Shown here: piece by piece, positions 8,307 to 15,100 of the stretch | Position numbering within the stretch: the first letter of the stretch is position 1 | Layout of the letters: each line of letters opens with the position of its first letter | Source: Ardenticatenia bacterium | Lineage (GTDB): Bacteria > Chloroflexota > Anaerolineae > Aggregatilineales > Aggregatilineaceae | Reading direction: 5' to 3' | NCBI GenBank assembly: GCA_026984385.1 | Contig: JALSSH010000184.1 | Coordinates: 1 to 15,177, forward strand | Length of the DNA: 15,177 nt | The notes under the pieces: model-generated | What the model was told of the DNA's origin: nothing | Seen by the model: the letters and a program-made list of their open reading frames with translations, nothing else | Database searches by the model: none | Position numbers and translations under genes: made by a program

Positions 8307-9704
8307 TCAGAACGCCCCTTTGCGTAACAAGACGGATTGCACGGTCAGCCAAAGGATTTTGAGATCGAGCCAGACCGAGTAGTTGCGAATGTAGTACAGG
8401 TCGTCCTCGGTGTGGAGGTGCATAGGGCGGTCGGCGCGCCCGTTGACTTGCCACCAGCCGGTGATGCCCTGGGGCACTTCAAAGCGCTTGCGCTGCCAAT
8501 CTTCGTAGCGCTCAACCAGCCAGGGCAGCTCCGGCCTGGGGCCGACAAGGGACATCTCGCCGCGTAGAACGTTGAAAAGCTGGGGTAGCTCGTCTAGGCT
8601 GGTGCGGCGCAAAAAGCGCCCAACGCGCGTCACGCGGGGGTCGTCGGCGCGTTTGTGGATCAAATTGCCGTCCGCGTCCAAAGCGCTCACCTCGGCCTGG
8701 AGCGCTTCCGCCCCAACGATCATGGTGCGGAACTTGTACATCGTGAAGAGCCGCCCGCCTTCCCCGACGCGCTTTTGTTTGAAGAGTGCCGGCCCTGCGC
8801 TATCCAAGCGGATCGCCAGGGCAACGGTCGCCATCAGCGGCAACGCGGGGATCATTGCCAGCGAGGTGACAAGCAAATCGAACGTGCGTTTGACCAGGCG
8901 TTGGAAAGGGTCGAGCACCGGCTCTTTGAGGCTGAGCAAGGGCATTCCGCCGAAGTTTTCCACGTTGAGCCGCAAAAACGCCAAGTCGAAGTAGTCCGGC
9001 AACAAGCGGATGTTGACCGGCAGCGCTTGCAAGCGATAAACCAGCGCGCGCAGATCGTGCGTGTGCCCCCGTGGGAGCGCGATCACGACCTCGGCGACGT
9101 GATGCGCGGCGATCACGTGTGGCGCTTCGGCGAGCGTGCCGAGCGTGGGCAGGTCGTCGGGGGGATTGTCGCAGAGGAAGCCGAGCACTTCCAGGCCGAG
9201 CCAAGCGTGTGCGCGGAGCGTGGCGGCGATCTCGCGGGCGTTTTCGCCTGCGCCCACGATCAGCACGCGGCGTTTCGGGTAACGCCCGCCACCCCGCCAG
9301 CGCACCCAAGCGCGCACGGCCAAGCGATGCAGCACAGTTAGCGCGAGATCGGCCAGCAGGAAGTAACCGTATTCCAGGCGGGAAACGTCACGGTAGGTGA
9401 AGTAGAGCCAACCGGCCAGGGTCAGCCAGGCGAAGAAGATCGCTTCGGCCAGGCGCATCAGCTCCAGGACGGGATGAGCGAGATATTGCGGGGCGTAGAC
9501 GTTGAGCACGGCAAAAGTTGCGCCCCAAAGCAGCGCGCCCATCACATAGACGGGCAGCGGCAAAAGCCAAGTGTTGGGGTCGGCCTGGCGACCAAGCGGG
9601 ATCGCGGTGCGCGTGAGCGTCGCCAGGCCTAGCGCCGCCCACACCAAAGCCAGATCGGAGAAGAAAAGAAATAGCGTGAAGCGCAGATTAAACTGTCGTG
9701 TCAT
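8307..9704 (-). CDS. Undecaprenyl-phosphate sugar-phosphate transferase, WbaP/WcaJ/EpsE type (465 aa)
   Basis: A polyprenyl glycosylphosphotransferase that starts lipid-linked polysaccharide synthesis by moving a hexose-1-phosphate from a UDP-sugar to undecaprenyl phosphate. The N-terminal half has about four hydrophobic helices (10-30, 48-68, 86-104, 113-131), followed by a Rossmann-like CoA-binding-type domain starting RRVLIVGAGENAREIA (145-160). A further hydrophobic hairpin (275-299) leads into the catalytic domain: FKQKRVG (308-314), KFRTM (324-328), DELPQLFNVLRGEMS (371-385), VGPRPE (387-392), GITGWWQVNGR (413-423) and the closing LDLKILW (446-452). All expected catalytic blocks are present, and length is normal for this family. 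It is the first gene of the operon; an extended -10 sequence lies about 36 nt upstream. Confidence 0.93.
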   Translation of the reverse strand: MTRQFNLRFTLFLFFSDLALVWAALGLATLTRTAIPLGRQADPNTWLLPLPVYVMGALLWGATFAVLNVYAPQYLAHPVLELMRLAEAIFFAWLTLAGWLYFTYRDVSRLEYGYFLLADLALTVLHRLAVRAWVRWRGGGRYPKRRVLIVGAGENAREIAATLRAHAWLGLEVLGFLCDNPPDDLPTLGTLAEAPHVIAAHHVAEVVIALPRGHTHDLRALVYRLQALPVNIRLLPDYFDLAFLRLNVENFGGMPLLSLKEPVLDPFQRLVKRTFDLLVTSLAMIPALPLMATVALAIRLDSAGPALFKQKRVGEGGRLFTMYKFRTMIVGAEALQAEVSALDADGNLIHKRADDPRVTRVGRFLRRTSLDELPQLFNVLRGEMSLVGPRPELPWLVERYEDWQRKRFEVPQGITGWWQVNGRADRPMHLHTEDDLYYIRNYSVWLDLKILWLTVQSVLLRKGAF

Positions 9705-9739
9705 GGCTCATCCGCTCGCACGTTGTGCTCCGTCCGCCA

Positions 9740-9748
9740 AGTATAGCA
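9740..9748 (-). promoter_or_regulatory. Extended -10 promoter element for the polysaccharide operon
   Basis: On the minus strand this reads TGC-TATACT, an extended -10 element with a 5 of 6 match to TATAAT. A start about 7 nt downstream would give a leader near 29 nt before the ATG at 9704. No convincing -35 box is present, which is tolerable for extended -10 promoters. The same GCTATACT octamer occurs in mirror orientation for the divergent gene. Confidence 0.5.
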
Positions 9749-9782
9749 GTTTTCGCACACCTCGCGCGCGTCGCCCGCCCGC

Positions 9783-9790
9783 GCTATACT
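9783..9790 (+). promoter_or_regulatory. Probable -10 element for the YchF-like gene
   Basis: GCTATACT includes TATACT at 9785-9790, 39 nt before the ATG at 9830, giving a predicted leader of about 33 nt. No clear -35 hexamer is seen 16-18 nt upstream. Together with 9740-9747 it forms a perfect 8-bp inverted repeat with a 35-nt spacer; the simplest reading is two divergent promoters. Confidence 0.45.
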
Positions 9791-9818
9791 CCCCGCGTGC
9801 ACAAGCGACGAACACAGC

Positions 9819-9826
9819 AGGGAGAG
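9819..9826 (+). promoter_or_regulatory. Ribosome binding site deciding the YchF-like start
   Basis: AGGGAGAG lies just ahead of the ATG at 9830. It supports this start over an in-frame ATG at 9698, whose extra 44 residues would run through the divergent promoter region and precede the family's conserved N-terminus. Confidence 0.65.
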
Positions 9827-9829
9827 ATC

Positions 9830-10915
9830 ATGCGACTGGGCATCATCGGCTTACCCAACAGCGGCAAGACCACACTTTTTAACGCGCTGACCGGCTCTGA
9901 TTACCCCACCGAGCCGTTTTCCTCCGGCCAGTTAGAAGTCCACACGGCGGTTGTCAGCGTGCCGGACGCGCGCCTAGAGCATTTAGCCCAGGTCTTCCAC
10001 CCCCGCAAAACCGTTTACGCCACCGTGACCTATACGGACATCGGCGGACTGGACAAGGGTATCGGTGAAGGCGGGCTGAGCGGCCCGATGCGCAACGCGC
10101 TGGCGCAGGTGGACGGCTTTTTGCACGTGGTGCGCGCCTTTGACGATCCGGACGTGCCGCACTCGCTGGAAACCGTCGATCCGCTGCGTGACCTGGCGAT
10201 CATTGACGGCGAGTTTTTGCTGCTGGACTTGATCACGGTGGAAAACCGCCTGGCGCGGTTGGCAGAAGAGCGGCAAAAGGGCAAAGTGGAAAATCGCCGC
10301 CAAAACGAGCAGGAAACCGCGCTGATGGAACGGCTGCGCGCTCATCTGGAAGCCGAACAGCCCTTGCGCGATATGGAGCTGACGCCCGAAGAGCAAAAGT
10401 TGCTGCGCGGCTACGGCTTCTTGACGCTCAAGCCGGTGCTGGTGATCTTCAATCGCGGCGAAGACGACCCCGACCCCGCCGCCGAGTTGAACTACGCGCA
10501 CCGCCAAACGCAAGTGCTCAGTCTCTACGGCAAGCTGGAAGCCGAGATCGCCCAGCTCGACGATCCGGACGACGTGGCGTTGTTTCTGGCCGAATACAAG
10601 CTCGACCAGCCGGTGCGCGAAAAGGTGCTGCGGCTCTCCTACGATCTGCTCGGCATCCAGTCCTTTTTCACTTACGGTGAGGACGAGGTGCGCGCCTGGC
10701 CGTTGCGCAAGGGCAGCACCGCCGTTGAAGCAGCCGGCACGATCCATTCGGACTTGGCGCGCGGCTTTATCCGCGCGGAAGTGGTCGCCTACGACGATTT
10801 CGTCGCGGCGGGAAGCAACATGGCGCAGGTCAAGGCACAGGGCAAGTTCCGCTTGGAGGGTAAGGACTACATCGTGCAAGACGGCGATATGATCGTGGTG
10901 CGCTTCAATGTGTAA
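9830..10915 (+). CDS. YchF/OLA1-like P-loop nucleotide-binding protein with TGS-like C-terminus (361 aa)
   Basis: YchF proteins are Obg-family P-loop NTPases that bind ribosomes and prefer ATP to GTP. The length of 361 aa is normal. The G1 loop is GLPNSGKTT (7-15), the usual form being NVGKST. The G3 position has DIGG (70-73) instead of DxAG. The position of NKxD carries NRGE (208-211), the non-canonical NxxE type linked to relaxed nucleotide choice in YchF. A charged helical hairpin spans about 135-195. The C-terminal TGS/DUF933 domain (about 277-361) contains RAWPLRKGSTAVEAAGTIH-like sequence and ends EGKDYIVQDGD...VRFNV, a YchF hallmark. The substitutions suggest a divergent paralogue, not the housekeeping copy. 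Its start is set by AGGGAG just upstream of MRLGIIGLPN. It is transcribed away from the polysaccharide operon and has no visible functional link to it. Confidence 0.88.
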   Translation: MRLGIIGLPNSGKTTLFNALTGSDYPTEPFSSGQLEVHTAVVSVPDARLEHLAQVFHPRKTVYATVTYTDIGGLDKGIGEGGLSGPMRNALAQVDGFLHVVRAFDDPDVPHSLETVDPLRDLAIIDGEFLLLDLITVENRLARLAEERQKGKVENRRQNEQETALMERLRAHLEAEQPLRDMELTPEEQKLLRGYGFLTLKPVLVIFNRGEDDPDPAAELNYAHRQTQVLSLYGKLEAEIAQLDDPDDVALFLAEYKLDQPVREKVLRLSYDLLGIQSFFTYGEDEVRAWPLRKGSTAVEAAGTIHSDLARGFIRAEVVAYDDFVAAGSNMAQVKAQGKFRLEGKDYIVQDGDMIVVRFNV

Positions 10916-10965
10916 GTGGGGCGCTGCCCCACACCCCGCAAGGGGCGCTCGCGCCCCTTGACCCC
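10916..10965 (+). repeat. Gene-end two-hairpin module after the YchF-like gene
   Basis: It begins at the base after the TAA. Hairpin A is GTGGGGC (10916-10922) with GCCCCAC (10926-10932), 3-nt loop. Hairpin B is CAAGGGGCGC (10939-10948) with GCGCCCCTTG (10951-10960), 2-nt loop. GACCCC follows. The order GGGGC/GCCCC hairpin, C-rich linker, AGGGG/CCCCT hairpin, ACCCC is repeated in opposite orientation after the peptidase gene. It may slow or end transcription or protect the 3' end; no T-run supports classic intrinsic termination. Confidence 0.65.
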
Positions 10966-10966
10966 G

Positions 10967-11007
10967 CCGCGCCAACGCTGCGCATTCGCGCGGCAGAGGA
11001 GGCGCGG
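10967..11007. repeat. Nested hairpin, 7-bp outer stem
   Basis: CCGCGCC at 10967-10973 pairs perfectly with GGCGCGG at 11001-11007. Inside, CTGCGC (10978-10983) can pair with GC (10988-10989) and GCAG (10993-10996), leaving a 3-nt bulge. It is directly next to the gene-end module and may be part of the same composite element. Confidence 0.4.
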
Positions 11008-11057
11008 AACGTGGACGGTCGCAGGCTTGCTCACTGCTGAGAAGCGTCCGTCGGATC

Positions 11058-11145
11058 GGCGCGCCGCCCGCGTGCGCTTTCAGCGCACCAGCGCGGCAAA
11101 AGCCGCGCTGAGGACTGGCGCAGCCAGTCCTGCGGGCGGCGCGCC
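11058..11145. repeat. Cloverleaf palindrome with three contiguous hairpins on a 14-bp stem
   Basis: The outer stem GGCGCGCCGCCCGC (11058-11071) pairs perfectly with 11132-11145. Enclosed, with no base left over, are three hairpins. The first is GTGCGCT/AGCGCAC (11072-11078 and 11082-11088, loop TTC). The second is CAGCGCGGC/GCCGCGCTG (11089-11097 and 11102-11110, loop AAAA). The third is AGGACTGGC/GCCAGTCCT (11111-11119 and 11123-11131, loop GCA). The result is a perfect four-way junction, 39 base pairs in 88 nt. It is not a tRNA: it has no anticodon, T-loop or CCA-like features. It may be a mobile palindromic element, a structured RNA, or a protein-binding cruciform. Confidence 0.75.
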
Positions 11146-11192
11146 AACGGCCCACTCGCCGCAAACGCCTGGCCGCCGGCGGGCGCTCAGCG

Positions 11193-11222
11193 CCGCGAGT
11201 CGCGCGGTAGCGCGGCTCGCGG
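11193..11222. repeat. 13-bp hairpin with GGTA loop
   Basis: The arm 11193-11205 (CCGCGAGTCGCGC) pairs with 11210-11222 (GCGCGGCTCGCGG) around GGTA. Thirteen pairs form, one of them a T-G wobble. A smaller GGCGC/GCGCC hairpin (11182-11186 and 11190-11194) overlaps its left edge by two bases, so the two may be alternatives. Confidence 0.55.
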
Positions 11223-11223
11223 G

Positions 11224-11275
11224 GGGTGCAGGGGTCGCAAGACCCCTGCTGGGGGCGCGGGGGCGAAGCCCTCGC
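11224..11275 (-). repeat. Gene-end two-hairpin module after the leftward peptidase gene
   Basis: Read on the minus strand from the TAG, hairpin A comes first: 11257-11264 pairs with 11268-11275 (GGGC/GCCC core, 3-nt loop, one G-T wobble). A C-rich linker and hairpin B follow: GCAGGGGTC (11228-11236) with GACCCCTGC (11241-11249), and ACCCC comes last. On the plus strand hairpin B has a GCAA loop of the stable GNRA type. The architecture matches the module after the YchF-like gene, mirrored. Confidence 0.65.
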
Positions 11276-13164
11276 TACTCCACGCGGCGCAACGCCAACT
11301 TGTACCGCGCCGCCCGCTGCGCAAAAGGCGACATCGCCCCGATCACCAACGTGACCTCACCCCCGCGCGGCACGTCAAACGTCGCACCCGCCGTGTTGCG
11401 CGCGCTGAGCGCCAGCGGTTGCACCGTCGCCGCGCCGTCCGCGCCGCGCAACACCAACGCCACCGTCCAATGCTGGGCTACCCGCTGCTGAATGCGCAAA
11501 AAGCCCTCCGGCTTCCACACCGAGCCGACTTCTTCGGCCCCGTCCAACAAGCCCAGCTCCTCAATGCCCAAATTGTCCAGCGCCAAACCCTGTTTGGTGA
11601 TGCTCACGTCGGTTAAATACTCAAAGCGCACCCAAATCTGCTTGCCCGCATACGCGCTCAGGTCAACCCGCTCACTGACCCAGCCCGAAGAATCGCCGCT
11701 GTAGGACGGCCCGGGCGCGTTCGGAGCGCTCGTGGCGGCGTGCGCGCCCCCCACCACCGACCACGTCCGCCCGCCGTCGTCGGAAACCAACACGTGCCAC
11801 CAGTCCAAGTCCGGCTCGGTTTGCCACCAAGCGTCAAAAACCAGCGTCGCGCGCGAAAGCTCGCGCAGATCAAAATGCGCGCTCAGCCGTGCCAAGCTGT
11901 CGCTGCCGTTGTACGACCACCACATCCACTCGCCTTCGCGCGGCGCGGTGCTGAGAAGCGGCGCGCTGTCGGCCCCGTCGAAACTGAGCCGATACGTGCC
12001 CGCCTCGTCAATCCGGTAGTAGTCCGCGCCATATTGATTGACCGAGCTTTCCAACGTCCAGCCGTTCGTGTCCACGTGTAGCGCCGAGGGCTGGATCGGG
12101 TTCGGCATGTCCAACGTCTGATAGTAGTAGCGCCCGTCGCCCACAAAGGGGTCGTCCAGCAAATTGGCTAAAATCCAGTCTGCAAAGACCGCGTCCACGT
12201 CCTCCGCATAGCCCAACGCGCTGAGCGTGTGTTGCACCGAGGCCAGCCCGTCATACGGATCGGCAGCCAAAGCCCGCACAAAGTCCAACCCAAAGCGCTC
12301 GTACAGATACAGCGTGAAGAGATAGGCCGCGCCGTAGTGCCGCCCCATGTCCTCAAAGCTCCAACCGTCGAGTTGCAAGTCCGGCGCGTCCAGAAACTCG
12401 ATCAGGTTGCCCGCGCCCACATAGCGCGGATGAAAGCCGTTCAGATGCTCGGCAAGCTGCGAAAAGCCCTCGTTGAGCCAACGCCGCTCGTTGCCGTCCA
12501 CGTGGAACTGGATCAGGTGCTGCTGCTCGTGCGCCAACGTCGCCAGATATTCCTGCGAACCTAGAGGCGCTTCGTCCAACCCCAGGTAAATGATGTCGCG
12601 CTGATTGCTTTGCGGGCACAACGAGCGCGGACACTGATCTTCGGGATTGAACGCGCCGTAAATGCCCAGGCCGATGCTGGCTTGGTTTAAGATAAACATG
12701 CGCGGATCGCCGTCTATGCCTGCGCCCTGCAACTGGCCGTAAATGGAGGCGTTCAACGGCCAGATGTGTTGCTCGAAGAAGTTCGCCGCTTCAGCGAGCG
12801 CCTCCTCGTCCACCGCCACGCGCGGCTCAAACCAGAAATAAGCGTGCTCGCTGACATAACGCAGCACAAACGCGCGCGGCGTCTCTCGTCCGCTGCCGAG
12901 CGGGAAGAAGCGCTCGCGTTCGCCCACCGCATACGTCCGCGTGGTGAACGGGCCGTACATCTCCTCGGCGCTCTTCCAACCCACGTCCACCAGCCAATCG
13001 GCCTCGGAACGGTGCGGCAAGGTCAGCGGCGCGTCCGCCCAGGAAAGCAGTGCCCCGTGTTTGCCGCCGTCCTGGGCGTGGAGATGGGCGGACGCGCTCA
13101 ACACGCCCACCCCCCACATCAGCGCCAAAAACACCTTCACCATGTGCTTACATCGGCGTTTCAT
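11275..13164 (-). CDS. Secreted gluzincin-type metallopeptidase with InhA/MAM-like domain (629 aa), paralogue 1
   Basis: An exported zinc peptidase. A Sec signal peptide covers about residues 1-31 (basic MKRRCKHMVK, hydrophobic core, ALHLHA-like end before QD). The catalytic block is AHEQQHLIQF with H212-E213-Q-Q-H216. WLNEGFSQLAEH follows, with E232 15 residues after the second His, a likely third zinc ligand as in gluzincins (M30/hyicolysin-like). Residues about 405-540 resemble the beta-sandwich MAM-like domain of immune inhibitor A: EGEWMWWSYNGSD, LSRATLVFDAWW, VSDDGGRTW, YAGKQIWVRFEYLTD. A small C-terminal beta domain ends the chain. C178 and C183 could form a disulfide. It starts 10 nt after the upstream paralogue; AAGG overlapping that gene's stop codon serves as ribosome site, so translation is coupled. 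An alternative start at Met8 has no ribosome site. Substrate unknown. Confidence 0.85.
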   Translation of the reverse strand: MKRRCKHMVKVFLALMWGVGVLSASAHLHAQDGGKHGALLSWADAPLTLPHRSEADWLVDVGWKSAEEMYGPFTTRTYAVGERERFFPLGSGRETPRAFVLRYVSEHAYFWFEPRVAVDEEALAEAANFFEQHIWPLNASIYGQLQGAGIDGDPRMFILNQASIGLGIYGAFNPEDQCPRSLCPQSNQRDIIYLGLDEAPLGSQEYLATLAHEQQHLIQFHVDGNERRWLNEGFSQLAEHLNGFHPRYVGAGNLIEFLDAPDLQLDGWSFEDMGRHYGAAYLFTLYLYERFGLDFVRALAADPYDGLASVQHTLSALGYAEDVDAVFADWILANLLDDPFVGDGRYYYQTLDMPNPIQPSALHVDTNGWTLESSVNQYGADYYRIDEAGTYRLSFDGADSAPLLSTAPREGEWMWWSYNGSDSLARLSAHFDLRELSRATLVFDAWWQTEPDLDWWHVLVSDDGGRTWSVVGGAHAATSAPNAPGPSYSGDSSGWVSERVDLSAYAGKQIWVRFEYLTDVSITKQGLALDNLGIEELGLLDGAEEVGSVWKPEGFLRIQQRVAQHWTVALVLRGADGAATVQPLALSARNTAGATFDVPRGGEVTLVIGAMSPFAQRAARYKLALRRVE

Positions 13165-13174
13165 CGCCTCTGCC

Positions 13175-15091
13175 TTATTGCTTCTCCAGCGTTACCGTAT
13201 ACTGGGCGGGTTCGGTGGTCACGGGCGCCAGACCGGAAACCACCAGCACCGCGTCGCCGTACTGCCCGCCGACCGTGAGCGTCCACTCGCCTTCGGGCGC
13301 GTCTGCGCCGCTCAAAAGGCGCGTGACGGGCGCTTCGGCGTTGGCCGTTTGCACAAGCTGGACGTTGAAGCGCTGCGGCAACACGTTGTCCATGCGCAAC
13401 CAGCCCTCGCTGACCCAGCCTTCCGCGCCCTGCTCGAAGTCTTCCGCATAGCCGATCTCCGGCACGCTCACGTCGTCGATCAACATTCCGGGCTGCGTCA
13501 CCGCCGCGTCCGTGATGTACTCGAAGCGGATCAGCACCTCTTGCCCCGCGTAAGGCGTCAGGTCTACGCTTTCTTGCACCCAACCGTCGCTTGTGCCGGT
13601 GTAGCCCGGGCCGTAGGCGTTGTTGTGCGGATTTTCATCGGTGGTGCGCGCCGTGCGGAGCGGCGTCCAGGTGGCCCCGCCGTCGGTGGAAACCATCACA
13701 TAGCCGTAATCCCACAAGTCTTCGATGTGATACCACAGCCAGTAATTGAGCGTGGCGCGGCTCACTCCGCGCAAATCCAACGCGCGCGTCAGGCGCGGGT
13801 CGCTTTCGTCGGCGCGGTTGGACCACATCATAAAGCGCCCACTGTGCGCTTGCGCCGGCACAATCGAAACGGTCGGTTGCCCTTGGAAGCGCAAGCGCAA
13901 CGTTTGCGCTTGCGCCCCACCCCCGATCTGGATGTAGTGCGCGCCCCATTGCGGCGCGGCAGCCTCCAACGGCACGCCCACGCTCAGCGTGTGAGTCAGC
14001 GCCGCGTGCGGCAACCCGGCCATGTCCGGCAGCGTGTAGCCATAGCGCCCGTCGCCTATGCTGGTGTCCATCAGCAAATTTGTCGCCAACCAGTCCGCGA
14101 AAAGGTCTTCGGCGCTCACGGGCGCGCCACTGCCGGGGTCGGTCGCGCCGATGGCCCCCAGCGTGGCCTGCACGCTTTCCATGCCGTTGGCCGCTTCTTG
14201 GACCAGCGTGGTGGTCGCCTCCTCGCCGTAGCGCTCGTAAAGATAGGCCACAAAAAGGAAGCCCGAGCCGTAGTGTGGCCCTCGCAAATAGTCGTCTTCC
14301 GGCCAGGTGTTGAGCTGGATATCCGGCGCTTCTAAGAAGCTCGACGTAAAGTCGCTCGGCCCATAGCCGGTAATCAGCGTAGCCAACTCCGAAAGCCCCT
14401 CATTGAGCCAACTGTCCTCGTTGAGGTCAACCGCCCAGTGCACCATGTGTTGGAACTCATGGGCCAGCACGCTTTCGTAATACGCCGTGCCGACCGCATA
14501 GCCGATGGTGTCCAGGTTGATAAAAAACATCTCGTGCTGATTGGAATGCTCCGAGACGGCTTGGGGATATTCGCTGGTGCTGTCGTAATAACCCGCCACC
14601 CAGTTTCCCAAGCGCGTGGCGTGCAACACGTAAAGGTGCGGATCGCCGTCAATGCCAGGATACCACTCCCAGCCGAAAACCTCGTGAATTTTGGGCAAAA
14701 TTCGGCTCTCGAAGCGCTCCGCCGAAGCGGCCAGGGCCTCAACGTCCACGTCCTGCCCCACCTCGACAAACATATACACGTGGGGCGTGGCGTAAGCCAG
14801 CTCGGCTTCGAGCTGAAAGGCATAATCTTCGGAGAGATTTTCCGCCCAAAAGCTCACCACATCGCCCACCTGCAAAGGCGGCGCGCTGGCGGGCGGGGTG
14901 GGGATGTCCGTCACGCCCTTAAGCCGCCGCGCCAAGTCCACCAGATCGCGCTGAGGAACGATCGTCGTCTCTAACAGCGCCAATGTTTCCGCCCCAGGAG
15001 GGCCGTCCTGCGCAGCGGCGGGGGTCAACGCTCCGCCGATTGCGCCCATCACCAACACGCTTAGCATCCAAACACGCAGCCAGCGAGCCAT
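13175..15091 (-). CDS. Secreted gluzincin-type metallopeptidase with InhA/MAM-like domain (638 aa), paralogue 2
   Basis: The first gene of the peptidase pair. A Sec signal peptide covers about residues 1-28 (MARWLRVWML..., ending TPAAAQ). The catalytic block is LAHEFQHMVHW with H211-E212-F-Q-H215, then SWLNEGLSELAT with E231 at the same 15-residue spacing as in the paralogue. Shared landmarks across the pair include IDGDP (147-151), SNQ (183-185), GSGFLFVAYLYERYG (275-289), LFADWLATNLL (330-340) and IGDGRYGY (345-352). A MAM-like segment lies at about 415-545 (SGRFMMWSNRADESD, VSRATLNYWLWY, VSTDGGATW, YAGQEVLIRFEYITD). The AAAGGA at 15101-15106 (minus strand), 9 nt before the ATG, fixes the start. 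The chain is divergent from paralogue 1 over most of its length, so the duplication is old. The zinc-peptidase call is strong; the natural substrate and role are not visible. Confidence 0.86.
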   Translation of the reverse strand: MARWLRVWMLSVLVMGAIGGALTPAAAQDGPPGAETLALLETTIVPQRDLVDLARRLKGVTDIPTPPASAPPLQVGDVVSFWAENLSEDYAFQLEAELAYATPHVYMFVEVGQDVDVEALAASAERFESRILPKIHEVFGWEWYPGIDGDPHLYVLHATRLGNWVAGYYDSTSEYPQAVSEHSNQHEMFFINLDTIGYAVGTAYYESVLAHEFQHMVHWAVDLNEDSWLNEGLSELATLITGYGPSDFTSSFLEAPDIQLNTWPEDDYLRGPHYGSGFLFVAYLYERYGEEATTTLVQEAANGMESVQATLGAIGATDPGSGAPVSAEDLFADWLATNLLMDTSIGDGRYGYTLPDMAGLPHAALTHTLSVGVPLEAAAPQWGAHYIQIGGGAQAQTLRLRFQGQPTVSIVPAQAHSGRFMMWSNRADESDPRLTRALDLRGVSRATLNYWLWYHIEDLWDYGYVMVSTDGGATWTPLRTARTTDENPHNNAYGPGYTGTSDGWVQESVDLTPYAGQEVLIRFEYITDAAVTQPGMLIDDVSVPEIGYAEDFEQGAEGWVSEGWLRMDNVLPQRFNVQLVQTANAEAPVTRLLSGADAPEGEWTLTVGGQYGDAVLVVSGLAPVTTEPAQYTVTLEKQ

Positions 15092-15100
15092 ATTGCGCTA

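Larger units (their letters stand above)
10916..11274. other. 359-bp hairpin-filled intergenic region between converging genes
   Basis: No gene is supported here; open frames through it are proline/arginine-rich, have no ribosome site and run into the antisense of the peptidase. The stretch is a near-continuous series of perfect or near-perfect hairpins with 2-5 nt loops. It holds two mirrored gene-end modules, a nested hairpin at 10967-11007, a four-way cloverleaf palindrome at 11058-11145 and a further hairpin at 11193-11222. Only about 11008-11057 and 11146-11182 lack strong pairing. It resembles REP/BIME-type or palindromic intergenic elements. Confidence 0.8.

Noticed and set aside
9698..9829. 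N-terminal extension of the YchF-like protein
   Set aside because: It would cross the divergent promoter region, and family members begin at the MRLGIIGLPN-type sequence, which has its own ribosome site.
11058..11145. tRNA gene suggested by the cloverleaf shape
   Set aside because: The arms are too long, the loops are only 3-4 nt, and no anticodon loop, D-loop, T-loop or variable arm is present.
11221..11264. G-quadruplex formed by four G-runs on the plus strand
   Set aside because: The runs exist, but one loop would be about 16 nt, and the same bases form much better hairpins.
10916..11491. 191-aa plus-strand frame following the YchF-like gene
   Set aside because: It runs through the hairpin array and into the antisense of the peptidase; composition follows the palindromes, and no ribosome site precedes it.
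12941..14335. 464-aa plus-strand open frame across both peptidase genes
   Set aside because: It is antisense to two well-supported peptidase genes, has an Arg/His/Pro-rich composition with no recognisable motif, and has no ribosome site. High GC makes long antisense frames common.
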